A DNA stretch of 22,068 nt, taken from NCBI GenBank assembly GCA_964593895.1, contig CAZQKL010000021.1:1-22068 (forward strand). The letters run 5' to 3'. The translations under genes and the position numbers were made by a program. Numbering within the stretch: the first letter of the stretch is position 1; every line of letters begins with the position of its first letter. This DNA is from CAZQKL01 sp964593895 [NCBI: uncultured bacterium]. Its GTDB lineage: Bacteria; DYJV01. Below, piece by piece: positions 12,686-21,882 of the stretch. The notes under the pieces were generated by a model. It made no database searches. It saw only the letters and a list, made by a program, of their open reading frames with translations, and was not told where the DNA came from.

Positions 12686-14763
12686 AAGAGTTAAATCCAC
12701 AGCAACTTGAAGCAGTTTTATATAATGAGGGACCATTACTTGTCCTTGCAGGTGCTGGTAGTGGAAAAACCAAGGTTTTAACTTATAAATATGCCTATCT
12801 GATTAAAGAGCTAAAAGTTTTTCCTGAAAATATTCTTGCGGTAACATTTACAAATAAAGCTGCAAATGAAATGAAGGAAAGAATAATTTCTCTTACAGGA
12901 ATTCATCCTTTTTTTACATGGATTAGCACTTTTCATTCTTTTGGTGTGAAAGTATTACGGACATGGATTGATAAGATTGGATATTCAAAAAATTTTGTAA
13001 TTTATGATGACCAAGACCAGGTAAATTTTTTAAAAAAAATTTTGAAAGATGATTTAAATCTTGATGAAAAGATTTATCATCCAGTAAAAGTTCAAAATTT
13101 TATAAATAATTGCAAAAATCAAGGGATTTTACCAGAAGACATAAATAATGTAAATGAAGGTTCACCATTTCATAAAAATTTAAAACTCATTTATTCATTT
13201 TATCAGCAGAAAATGAAAGAAAATAATTCAGTAGATTTTGGAGATTTATTGGTTTTAACATATAAAATTTTTACAAAATTTCCAGAAGTTTTGGAGCATT
13301 ATGCGAATAATTTTAAATTTATCCTTATTGATGAATTTCAGGATACAAACAAAATTCAATATAAATTAATTAAATTACTTGCAAAACATAGAAAGATTTG
13401 TGCTGTTGGAGATGATGACCAGTCAATTTACAGCTGGCGGGGAGCAAATGTTGAGAATATTTTAAAAATTGAAAAAGATTTTCCTGAAATAAAGATTGTA
13501 AAACTTGAAAGAAATTACCGTTCAACTCAGATAATTTTAGATGCAGCAAATTCTGTTATTTCAAAAAATATGATGAGAAAAGGGAAAAGATTATTTACTG
13601 AAAGGAAATCTGGTGAGAAAATAAAAGTAAAGAAATTAACTGATGAATATGATGAGGCAAGATTTGTTGTTGAAGAGATAAGAAAAATTGGGAATTATTC
13701 CCAAACTGCAATTTTATATAGAACCAATGCTCAATCAAGAGTTTTTGAAGATGAACTCATTAAGAACAATATCCCATACATTATTATTGGTGGGTTCAAA
13801 TTTTTTGATAGAAAAGAGATAAAAGACATAATTTCTTATTTAAAAATCATTAATGGCGCTGAGGATATTTTAAATTATAAAAGAATAATTAATACTCCCT
13901 CAAGGAGAATTGGAGAAAAAACATTTAATAAAATAGTAAAATATGCTCAGGAAAATAATATAACTATTTTTGAAGCAATTGAAATAAATAGATTAAAACA
14001 TCCTGGTTTAAATAAATTTTATAATTTGATTAAGGATTTTAGAGAATTAAAGGAGAAAATCTCAATTTCTGAGTTAACAGAAAAACTTTATCATGAAAGT
14101 GGTTACATTGAAATGCTTGATAATCTTGATTTTATTGAAAGAGAGAATAGAATTGCAAATTTGCAGGAGCTTTTAAATTCAATTAGAAATTTTGAAAAGA
14201 ATAATCCCTCAGGAGATTTATCAGATTATCTTGATACAATATCCCTTACAAGCTCAGCTGATATTTCTGCAAAAGGTGAATGTGTAAATTTAATGACCAT
14301 TCATGCAGCAAAAGGTCTTGAATTTAAAAATGTTTTTATTGTAGGCTTTGAAAATGGACTTTTGCCTCATGCAAATTCAGTTAATAATCCAAAAGATTTT
14401 GAAGAAGAAAGAAGACTATGTTATGTTGCAATAACAAGAGCAAAAGATAATCTTTACATAACATATACCTCTTCAAGAGCAAAAGGTCGTTATAGAGAAG
14501 CATCTTTACCTTCAATTTTTCTAAAAGATATTCCTGAAAATCTTATAGAAGATTTAAATGAAACCAATACATTAAAACCAAAAGAAGTTAAGTTTGAGGA
14601 AGATAAATATAAAACTGGAACATATATAAATCATAAAGTTTTTGGAATTGGAAAAATAACAGCTGTTATTGGAGCAGGAGAAAATAAAAAAATTGTGGTT
14701 TTTTTCAAATCTCATGGTTTAAAAACTTTATCTATAAAATTTGCTCCAATTCAAATTATTTGA
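12670..14763 (+). CDS. pcrA: ATP-dependent DNA helicase, UvrD/PcrA type (SF1A)
   Basis: The 697-residue protein has all SF1A helicase motifs in order: GAGSGKT (28-34, motif I), AVTFTNKAANEMKERI (Ia), STFHSFGVKVLR (Ic), LIDEFQDTN with DEFQD at 221-225 (II), GDDDQSIYSWRGA at 247-259 (III), LERNYRST (IV), LYRTNAQSRVFEDELI (IVa), MTIHAAKGLEF from 542 (V) and CYVAITRAK with the arginine finger R590 (VI). The C-terminal region (about 645-697: TYINHKVFGIGKITAVIG) is the Tudor-like tail typical of PcrA/UvrD that can touch RNA polymerase. It unwinds DNA 3'-to-5' in repair and replication. The ATG at 12670 has AGGA upstream and overlaps mqnA. Adjacency to mfd is notable because both proteins handle stalled RNA polymerase. 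UvrD versus PcrA naming is not decided. Confidence 0.95.
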   Translation: MENFLKELNPQQLEAVLYNEGPLLVLAGAGSGKTKVLTYKYAYLIKELKVFPENILAVTFTNKAANEMKERIISLTGIHPFFTWISTFHSFGVKVLRTWIDKIGYSKNFVIYDDQDQVNFLKKILKDDLNLDEKIYHPVKVQNFINNCKNQGILPEDINNVNEGSPFHKNLKLIYSFYQQKMKENNSVDFGDLLVLTYKIFTKFPEVLEHYANNFKFILIDEFQDTNKIQYKLIKLLAKHRKICAVGDDDQSIYSWRGANVENILKIEKDFPEIKIVKLERNYRSTQIILDAANSVISKNMMRKGKRLFTERKSGEKIKVKKLTDEYDEARFVVEEIRKIGNYSQTAILYRTNAQSRVFEDELIKNNIPYIIIGGFKFFDRKEIKDIISYLKIINGAEDILNYKRIINTPSRRIGEKTFNKIVKYAQENNITIFEAIEINRLKHPGLNKFYNLIKDFRELKEKISISELTEKLYHESGYIEMLDNLDFIERENRIANLQELLNSIRNFEKNNPSGDLSDYLDTISLTSSADISAKGECVNLMTIHAAKGLEFKNVFIVGFENGLLPHANSVNNPKDFEEERRLCYVAITRAKDNLYITYTSSRAKGRYREASLPSIFLKDIPENLIEDLNETNTLKPKEVKFEEDKYKTGTYINHKVFGIGKITAVIGAGENKKIVVFFKSHGLKTLSIKFAPIQII

Positions 14764-14764
14764 A

Positions 14765-17700
14765 ATGAATTCAACAATAATCACAGGATATTCCATTTCC
14801 TCCTCATCTTTTTTTATAGCAAATTTAATTTCAAAAGGTGAAAAAATTGTAGTTTTTACTCCATCAAGGGAGATTGGAGAAGATTTTTTTTACATTACAA
14901 AAAATTTTTACAAACAACTGGAAGGTAAATTTTTTAATATTTCAAAATTTTTCCCCTTTAGCAGTATTTTAAGAGAAAAATGGTATGTTCCTGAATTCAC
15001 AGAGCTTTTATATCAGTTAATATTTGGAAAATTTCAGTTAATTGTTGTTCCAATATCAGTTTGTTTAAAAAAGTTTATACTTCCTCAACTAATTGCAAAA
15101 GAATCATTGAATATAAGAATTAACGAAGAAATTGACAGAGAAGCATTAATTTTTCAGCTTGTTGAATGGGGATATTCAAGAGAAAATTTTGTATTTGAAA
15201 AAGGTGAGTTTGCTGTTAGAGGTGATATTCTTGATATTTATTGTCCAATATATGAAAAACCAGTCCGAATAGTTTTTTTTGGTGACACAGTTGAAACTAT
15301 TAATTTTTTTAATCCTCAAACTCAGAGAAGATTGAATAATCAGATAAAATCTATTGATATTGTAATGGCAACAGAAGTAAATGCTGAAGGAGATTTTAGG
15401 CTTATTCCAGAATTAAATGGAGTTAAAACAACCAATCTATTTTCCTATATTTCCAATAATTACAAAACCTGCATTTATGATTATGAATTATGCATAAAAA
15501 ATTTAAAAAAATATGAAGATGAATTAAAAGAACATTTAAAAGAGAAAGATTTTGAATTTGAAAAAATCTTTTTTAAATCTTCTGAGATTATTGAAGAAGT
15601 TGAAAAATTTAATTTTAAATTTTCTCAATTATCAGGAAGTATTGATTTAAAAACAGAAGATTACTCAAAATTTCACATTAAATTAAAAAATAATTTTAAG
15701 CCATTAGTTGATGAAATTATTAAAAATGAGCTTAATTCTGTTAAAACAATAATTTTTCTTCAGGATGAAAAAAAAGAATATCTTTTAAAAGATATTTTTA
15801 GAAATAATAACATCAGATTTTCTGAAAAAAAATATTCTTCCATTTTTGAATTCTTAAATAATCCATTTTCCAATGTATTAGTTACAAAATCAGATTACAA
15901 TTTTAATGGATTTTTTTCTGAAAATTTAAAAGTTGCAATATTCAGTGAAAAAGACATTTTTGCAAAAAAGATAAAAAAGACAAAATTTAAAATTGATGAA
16001 AATTTAAAGATAAGAAACTTTTCAGAATTAAAAGAAGGAGATTATATTGTTCATCTTCAGCATGGAATAGGTATTTTTAGAGGTTTAAAAAATCTTGAAT
16101 TTGGAGGAGTGAAAAAGGATTTTTTTATAATTGAATATGCTGGGAATGACAGGCTTTATGTTCCAATAGATAAAACAGGAATTTTACAGAAATATGTTGG
16201 GAAAGATGGATATATCCCAGTTATTGATAAGCTTGGTTCAACACGTTGGCAGAAAGAGAAAGAAAAAGTTTTAAAAGCAACAGAATTAATTGCAAAAGAT
16301 ATTCTTGAGCTTTATGCAAAAAGAAAACTTCTTCAAGGAATTTCTTTTAAATGTGATGAAACAATAATTGAAGAGTTTGCAAATAAATGGGAATATACTG
16401 AAACTGATGACCAGCTAAAAGCAATTGAAGAAGTTTTTTCTGATATGGATAATCCAAATCCAATGGATAGATTACTATGTGGTGATGTAGGTTTTGGTAA
16501 AACTGAAGTTGCAATAAGGGCTATTTTAAAAGCTGTAATATGTGGATATCAAGTGGCATTCCTTGTTCCAACAACAATCCTTGCACTTCAGCATTTTGAT
16601 GTTTTATCTAAAAGATTTTCAGAATATCCATTTATAATAAAGAAATTAACTCGTTTTGAGAGTAAAAAGGAGCAGAAAGAGATAATAAAAGCTTTATCTG
16701 AAGGTAGAATTGATATTGTAATTGGCACCCATAGACTTTTACAGGATGATGTTAAATTTAAAAATCTTGGTCTTTTAATAATTGATGAAGAACATAAATT
16801 TGGGGTTAAACATAAAGAAAAAATAAAAATGCTAAAAAGCAATATAGATGTTTTATACATGACAGCAACTCCTATTCCAAGAACCTTGCAGATGAGTTTA
16901 ATAGGAATAAAAGATTTGAGCGTTATTCAAACTCCTCCTGCAGATAGAAAATCAATTGAAACAAAAATTGTAAAATTTGATAAAAATATTATAAAAAGTG
17001 CAATCTTAAAAGAATTATCAAGAGATGGACAGGTTTTTTTTGTGCATAATATTGTTAAATCAATCTATCCAATGGCAAATTTTTTAAAAAATCTTGTTCC
17101 AGAAGCAAAGATTGCAGTTGCTCATGGACAAATGAAAGAAGCAGAACTTGAAAAAATAATGAAAGATTTCATTGAAAAAAAATATAATGTGCTTGTTTGC
17201 ACAACAATTATTGAATCAGGTCTTGATATTCCAAATGTTAATACAATAATTATTAACAGAGCTGATAAATTTGGGTTATCTCAATTATATCAATTAAGGG
17301 GCAGGGTTGGAAGGACAAATATCAAAGCTTATGCTTATTTAATAATTCCTCCTGAGGATGTTATTACAGAAAAGGCAATAAGAAGATTAAGAATATTACA
17401 ACAACATTCCAATCTTTCAGAAGGATTAAAAATAGCATTAAATGACCTTGAATTAAGAGGAGCTGGCAATTTATTTGGAAAAGAGCAATCTGGAAGAATT
17501 TTAGCAGTTGGCTATGAATTCTTTTTAGATGCACTTGAGAGTGCAATAAAAAGATTAAAAGGAGAGGTGGTTGAAGAAAAAATTGACCCTGAGATAAGTG
17601 TTTGGTTTCCTTTCTATTTTCCAGATAATTACATTGAAGATGAAAAAGAAAGATTTTACTACTATAAAAAAATTTCTCTTATAGAAGATGAAAAAGAACT

Positions 17701-18013
17701 TTATGAAATTAAAGATGAAATCATAGATAAATTTGGAAAATTACCTTTTGAAGCTGAAAATTTATTTCAGCTATTTAAAGTAAAAGTAATCTTAAAAAGA
17801 TTAAATATTCCAAAGGCTTCAATTCATAAAGATTCATTGATTTTAACAATTGATGAAAAAAGCAAAGTTAATACAGGGAAAATAGTTGAATTAATTAATT
17901 TAAAAAAAGCAAAATTATTATCCCAGAATGAAGTTAAGATTTTCTTATCCTCCTCAGAGCTTAAAGCTCAAATTGATGATATAAAAAAAATATTAAATGA
18001 GTTGAAAAATTAG
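14765..18013 (+). CDS. mfd: Transcription-repair coupling factor Mfd
   Basis: From the ATG at 14765 the product is 1082 residues, a little shorter than E. coli Mfd (1148). The N-terminal UvrB-like part includes FVFEKGEFAVRGDILDIY. The RNA polymerase-interacting domain starts near 422 (KEGDYIVHLQHGIGIFRG, and RLYVPIDKTGILQKYVG). The SF2 translocase has Walker A GDVGFGKTEVAI (573-), DEEH box at 674-677 (usually DEEQ), MTATPIPRTLQMSL (699-), IIESGLDIPNVNTIII and QLRGRVGR at 843-850. A C-terminal domain follows (FYYYKKIS region). Mfd removes stalled RNA polymerase and recruits UvrA. An in-frame TTG at 14741 overlapping pcrA could be the start; I prefer the ATG because it lies one base after the pcrA stop. 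There is no evident ribosome site, so coupling to pcrA is likely. Confidence 0.96.
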   Translation: MNSTIITGYSISSSSFFIANLISKGEKIVVFTPSREIGEDFFYITKNFYKQLEGKFFNISKFFPFSSILREKWYVPEFTELLYQLIFGKFQLIVVPISVCLKKFILPQLIAKESLNIRINEEIDREALIFQLVEWGYSRENFVFEKGEFAVRGDILDIYCPIYEKPVRIVFFGDTVETINFFNPQTQRRLNNQIKSIDIVMATEVNAEGDFRLIPELNGVKTTNLFSYISNNYKTCIYDYELCIKNLKKYEDELKEHLKEKDFEFEKIFFKSSEIIEEVEKFNFKFSQLSGSIDLKTEDYSKFHIKLKNNFKPLVDEIIKNELNSVKTIIFLQDEKKEYLLKDIFRNNNIRFSEKKYSSIFEFLNNPFSNVLVTKSDYNFNGFFSENLKVAIFSEKDIFAKKIKKTKFKIDENLKIRNFSELKEGDYIVHLQHGIGIFRGLKNLEFGGVKKDFFIIEYAGNDRLYVPIDKTGILQKYVGKDGYIPVIDKLGSTRWQKEKEKVLKATELIAKDILELYAKRKLLQGISFKCDETIIEEFANKWEYTETDDQLKAIEEVFSDMDNPNPMDRLLCGDVGFGKTEVAIRAILKAVICGYQVAFLVPTTILALQHFDVLSKRFSEYPFIIKKLTRFESKKEQKEIIKALSEGRIDIVIGTHRLLQDDVKFKNLGLLIIDEEHKFGVKHKEKIKMLKSNIDVLYMTATPIPRTLQMSLIGIKDLSVIQTPPADRKSIETKIVKFDKNIIKSAILKELSRDGQVFFVHNIVKSIYPMANFLKNLVPEAKIAVAHGQMKEAELEKIMKDFIEKKYNVLVCTTIIESGLDIPNVNTIIINRADKFGLSQLYQLRGRVGRTNIKAYAYLIIPPEDVITEKAIRRLRILQQHSNLSEGLKIALNDLELRGAGNLFGKEQSGRILAVGYEFFLDALESAIKRLKGEVVEEKIDPEISVWFPFYFPDNYIEDEKERFYYYKKISLIEDEKELYEIKDEIIDKFGKLPFEAENLFQLFKVKVILKRLNIPKASIHKDSLILTIDEKSKVNTGKIVELINLKKAKLLSQNEVKIFLSSSELKAQIDDIKKILNELKN

Positions 18014-18040
18014 ATTTTTCCTGTTAATAATTATTATGGG

Positions 18041-19009
18041 ATGAAAAGAATTTTATTAATTATTGCTTTCCTTTTTTTCCCTATATTTTGTTTTGCTCAT
18101 GCTAAAAAGGTAGGTGCAATTCTTTATAGTAAAGCATTTATACCTTCTTTTAAAGGTTTAAAGGATGGATTAAGCTCTTTAGGATATGTTGAAGGTAAAA
18201 ATATAAATTATTTTCCTGTAATAATTAATGGAAATTTGAAAGAGGTTAAAAAGATTTTAGAAAATTTTAAAAAGAGAAATATTACACTAATTTTTACAAC
18301 AACAACTTTTGTTGCCCTTGAAGTTAAAAAATATATTAATTTTTACAAATTTCCAGTAATTTTTAATGAAGTTGATGACCCAGTTTTAGCTGGCCTTGTC
18401 AAATCTTTAAATAAACCTGGAGGATATTTTACTGGAATTGCACATATTGCAGCAAAATTAATTCCTAAAAGACTTGAAATTTTTAAAGATGCCTTTCCAG
18501 AAATTAGAAGAATTGTTTATTTTTATAATTTAAACACAAAGTATAAGAATGAGAGATTAAAAATGATAAAATTTGCTTGCAGGTATCTTAATTTAAAATA
18601 TCTTGCAATTGGAGTAAAAGATAAAAATGACCTTTTTAATAAAATGAATAAGTTAAAGTTAGATAATAAATCAGATGGATTATTCTGGTATCCTGATGCT
18701 CTTGTAACCGCATATCCTCAAGTATATTTTAAACTTTCACATAAATTTAAAGTTCCTCTGATGGTGCTTGATAATGTTTTTATCTCAAAAGGTGGTTGCA
18801 TAGGGTATTCCCCAGATTTTTATGAGGTTGGAAAACAATCAAGTTTTATTGCAAAGATAATTTTTGACGGAGGAAAACCTCAAAATATTCCAGTTGAGTA
18901 TCCAGAAAAAATTCTTTTAAAAATAAATTTAAAAGAGATAAAACAACTTGGGCTTTTTAAATTTTTTAACAAAAAATATTTAAATTATGCAGATGAGATT
19001 ATAAGATGA
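18041..19009 (+). CDS. Periplasmic ABC_sub_bind-family binding protein
   Basis: The 322-residue protein has a signal peptide (about 1-20, hydrophobic core LLIIAFLFFPIF, likely cut after CFA or AHA; not a lipobox). The mature part matches the ABC_sub_bind family (TrpX-like): KVGAILYSKAFIPSFKGL, GLSSLGYVEGKNI, LIFTTTTFVALEVKK, FPVIFNEVDDPVLAGLV, GYFTGIAH, VPLMVLDNVFISKGGCIGYSPDFYEVG (in part) and AKIIFDGGKPQNIPVEYP. Such proteins bind small solutes, in known cases aromatic amino acids. No permease or ATPase gene follows. Instead the stop overlaps the histidine kinase start (ATGA), so I infer it delivers a ligand signal to that kinase. Only 27 bases separate it from mfd, so it may be in the same transcript. 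Confidence 0.88.
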   Translation: MKRILLIIAFLFFPIFCFAHAKKVGAILYSKAFIPSFKGLKDGLSSLGYVEGKNINYFPVIINGNLKEVKKILENFKKRNITLIFTTTTFVALEVKKYINFYKFPVIFNEVDDPVLAGLVKSLNKPGGYFTGIAHIAAKLIPKRLEIFKDAFPEIRRIVYFYNLNTKYKNERLKMIKFACRYLNLKYLAIGVKDKNDLFNKMNKLKLDNKSDGLFWYPDALVTAYPQVYFKLSHKFKVPLMVLDNVFISKGGCIGYSPDFYEVGKQSSFIAKIIFDGGKPQNIPVEYPEKILLKINLKEIKQLGLFKFFNKKYLNYADEIIR

Positions 19010-21882
19010 AAAAGTCACTTTTTGTGCAGAATTTGTTAAAAATTTATTTAACTTTGATTATTCCACTTATTCTTGTTTTTGGAATAATTTATCAAAATAT
19101 AAAAATTCATGTAACAAATGAAATTAAAAAATCCCAGCTTTTGAATTTAAAATTTAAAAGAAATAAAATTGTTGAAAAGATAAACAGAACTTTTTTCCTA
19201 TGCTCAACAGTAGAAAAATTAATTTCCAATAATCCTTCATATTTCAAAGATACAATCAACACTTTTTTTTACAACAATAAAATTTTAACTGATTTAATTT
19301 TGCTTGATAAAAATAGAAAAGTAATATTTGCTGAATCAAGATATAATTTAATACCAGCTGGAAGTTTGTTAAAAGTTGATTTTAAAAAGCCTTATTTTAT
19401 AATAAATGAAGATAATCAGATGAAACTTGGAAAAATATTCAAAGGGAAATTTGTAAATGGTAAAGATTTTTATATCATTGCTAAAATTTCACTGAAAAAT
19501 GTTTTTAAAGAACTTACAAAATCTCATAAATCGTATTTTATTATCACAAAAAATGGAAATCTCATATACCATACAAATTACTATTTTGTTTTGTCCCATA
19601 GAGATTATAAAAAAATTTTTAAAAATCAAAAAGAATATTACACAAAAATTGCAATAGAAAATCCACTTACAAAAAAGATTGAATATTTTTCAGTTACCTT
19701 ACTTCCTTTAAAAGAGTATCCATTTATAATGGGGATTGAAACTCCATATAATTTGATATCCTCAACATTATCAAATGTAACATATAAATTTGCAACAATA
19801 ACCTTTATTTTCTTTCTACTTTTGTTTGTTATTGTTTTTATAATCTCAAAAGATATTACTGACCCAGTTATAGGCCTTGTAAATGCAACAAAAAGGATTT
19901 CACAAGGTGATTTTAATATTAAGTTTAATAAAATTCCTGAAAATGAATTAAAGCTTCTTTTTTTATCGTTGAAAAATATGGCAGAGAGTTTAAATTTATT
20001 GATTTCTCAAATAAAAGAAAGGGAATTAAAATTAAAGGAAGTTGTAAATAATGTTGAAAATGGAATTTATGTAATTGACAAAAACTATAACATTTCATTG
20101 ATTAATGAAGTTGAATTAAAATATTTAAATTTACCAAGAGAAAAGATTATTGGTGAAAAATGCTATAGAATTTTTTCAGAAAGGGTAAATCCATGTAAAT
20201 CTTGTCCCATTCCTTTTAAAAAAGATGAGGATAAAATTATATTCCAGCAGATAAATTTAAAAGAGAAAGGTTTTAGAAAAGATGACCCAAGAAAAATGGT
20301 CAATATTTCATTCAGCAGATTTGGTGAAAATGAGTTTTTAATTAGCATTCATGATATTACAGAAGTGTATGAAAGTTATATAAAAATAATTGAAGAAAGG
20401 GATAAACTTGAGACAACTTTGAAATCAATTGGTGATGGAGTAATTGTTACTGATGAAAAAGGAGTAATAAATATAATAAATAGAGAAGCTTTAAAAATAC
20501 TGGAAATCCAAGAAAAAGATGCAATTGGAAAAAACATTAGAGATGTATTTGAAATTTATAATGAAACAACAAAAGAAAAATTGGTAGACCCTGTAACAGA
20601 AGCTATAAGAAAAAGAAGAGATGTTTCACTTGCGAATAACACAGTTTTAATTACAAAAAATGGGAAGGAAAAAATAGTAGAAGACCTTGCTTCTCCAATT
20701 TTTATTCAAGGTAAACTTTTTGGAGTTGTGCTTGTTTTTAGAGATACAACAGAGAAAAGACTTGCAGAAAAAGAACTTATAAAAGCACAGAATTTATCAT
20801 TGATTAGCAGACTTGCAGGTGGAATTGCCCACGATTTTAATAATATTTTAACCTCAATTTTCGGAAATATTGGCTTATCAAAATTATATCTTGGTAAAAA
20901 TAATGATAAAGCATTGGAGCTTCTTGAAAAATCTGAACAATCAATAAAAAGAGCTAAAGCTTTAACAAATCAGCTTTTAACATTTTCAAAAGGTGGAACT
21001 CCAGTAAAATCTGAAGTATCAATTGTGGATTTACTAAAAGATACAGTAGAATTTGCTCTTTCTGGCTCAAATGTGAAACCAGTTTATTCAATAGAGGATG
21101 ATATTCCTTTAATTGAAGTTGATAAAACTCAAATAGGTCAAGTTTTTCAGAATATTGTTATTAATGCAAAAGAAGCAATGCCTCAAGGTGGAAATCTTTA
21201 TATAAGTGTGGAAAAATTGAAAATTACTGGTCATTTAAAATTAAAAGATGGAAATTATTTGAGAATTTCATTTAAAGATGAAGGAATTGGAATGGATAAA
21301 GAATTAATAGACCATATATTTGAGCCATTTTTTACAACAAAAGTTTCTGGAACAGGGCTTGGGCTTGCAATTTGTCAATCAATTATTCATCATCATGAAG
21401 GAATAATTGAAGTTGAGTCTGAAAAAGGAAAAGGAAGCACTTTTTACATCTATCTTCCATTTGAAGAAAAATATCAAAAACCTTCTTTGACTAAAGAGAA
21501 AGCTTCTAAGGAGAGGTTAAAAAAGAGAATTCTCGTTATTGATGATGAGAAAGAAATTCTTGATTTTCTTTATGATGTTTTAACAGTTATGGGATATGAA
21601 GTTGAAGTTGCTTCAAACGATAAAGAAGCTATTGAAAAATTTAAAGAAAAAAGTTTTGATATAGCAATTATTGATTTAACATTAAAGGGGAGTAAATCTG
21701 GAGAAAAAATTTTACTTGATTTGAAAAATATAAATAAAAATTTTAAAGCTATAGTTTCAAGTGGTTATTCAGATAATAATGTGATGCAGAATTATAAAGC
21801 TTTTGGTTTTGATGCATCATTGCCAAAACCTTTTACTGTAAAAGAACTTGAAAATACTTTAAAAATCATTGAAGCTTCTTAA
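19006..21882 (+). CDS. Membrane-bound hybrid histidine kinase (Cache-like sensor, HAMP, two PAS, HisKA, HATPase, receiver)
   Basis: This 958-residue protein has membrane segment 1 (about 12-30), a periplasmic region (31-262) resembling a double Cache sensor (ILLDKNRKVIFAESRY type strands, FIITKNGNLIYHTN), membrane segment 2 (264-282), HAMP (283-335), a first PAS (about 346-450) with cysteines C386, C397 and C400 (NPCKSCP), a second PAS (about 466-590: SIGDGVIVTDEKG), HisKA with GGIAHDFNN and H609, HATPase with NIVINAKEAM, DEGIGM, and GTGLGLAI, and a C-terminal receiver (from about 842) with D846/D847, phospho-acceptor D890 and K941. It is a hybrid kinase, so a further phosphotransfer or output protein is expected elsewhere. 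Overlap with the binding-protein gene (ATGA) makes that protein the likely periplasmic partner. Confidence 0.94.
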   Translation: MKKSLFVQNLLKIYLTLIIPLILVFGIIYQNIKIHVTNEIKKSQLLNLKFKRNKIVEKINRTFFLCSTVEKLISNNPSYFKDTINTFFYNNKILTDLILLDKNRKVIFAESRYNLIPAGSLLKVDFKKPYFIINEDNQMKLGKIFKGKFVNGKDFYIIAKISLKNVFKELTKSHKSYFIITKNGNLIYHTNYYFVLSHRDYKKIFKNQKEYYTKIAIENPLTKKIEYFSVTLLPLKEYPFIMGIETPYNLISSTLSNVTYKFATITFIFFLLLFVIVFIISKDITDPVIGLVNATKRISQGDFNIKFNKIPENELKLLFLSLKNMAESLNLLISQIKERELKLKEVVNNVENGIYVIDKNYNISLINEVELKYLNLPREKIIGEKCYRIFSERVNPCKSCPIPFKKDEDKIIFQQINLKEKGFRKDDPRKMVNISFSRFGENEFLISIHDITEVYESYIKIIEERDKLETTLKSIGDGVIVTDEKGVINIINREALKILEIQEKDAIGKNIRDVFEIYNETTKEKLVDPVTEAIRKRRDVSLANNTVLITKNGKEKIVEDLASPIFIQGKLFGVVLVFRDTTEKRLAEKELIKAQNLSLISRLAGGIAHDFNNILTSIFGNIGLSKLYLGKNNDKALELLEKSEQSIKRAKALTNQLLTFSKGGTPVKSEVSIVDLLKDTVEFALSGSNVKPVYSIEDDIPLIEVDKTQIGQVFQNIVINAKEAMPQGGNLYISVEKLKITGHLKLKDGNYLRISFKDEGIGMDKELIDHIFEPFFTTKVSGTGLGLAICQSIIHHHEGIIEVESEKGKGSTFYIYLPFEEKYQKPSLTKEKASKERLKKRILVIDDEKEILDFLYDVLTVMGYEVEVASNDKEAIEKFKEKSFDIAIIDLTLKGSKSGEKILLDLKNINKNFKAIVSSGYSDNNVMQNYKAFGFDASLPKPFTVKELENTLKIIEAS

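Noticed and set aside
16588-16860. Open frame of 90 codons on the minus strand inside mfd
   Set aside because: Antisense to the helicase motifs of mfd; no start signal or family features.
18002-18031. TTGAAA and AATAAT spaced 18 bases, as a promoter for the binding-protein/kinase pair
   Set aside because: The match is fair but lies mostly in the mfd end, in DNA where chance matches are common; kept only as a possibility.
18025-18036. Twelve-base perfect palindrome (all A/T) between mfd and the binding-protein gene, as terminator or operator
   Set aside because: It has no G/C pairs and no loop, so it would not form a stable hairpin, and such palindromes are frequent at this base composition.
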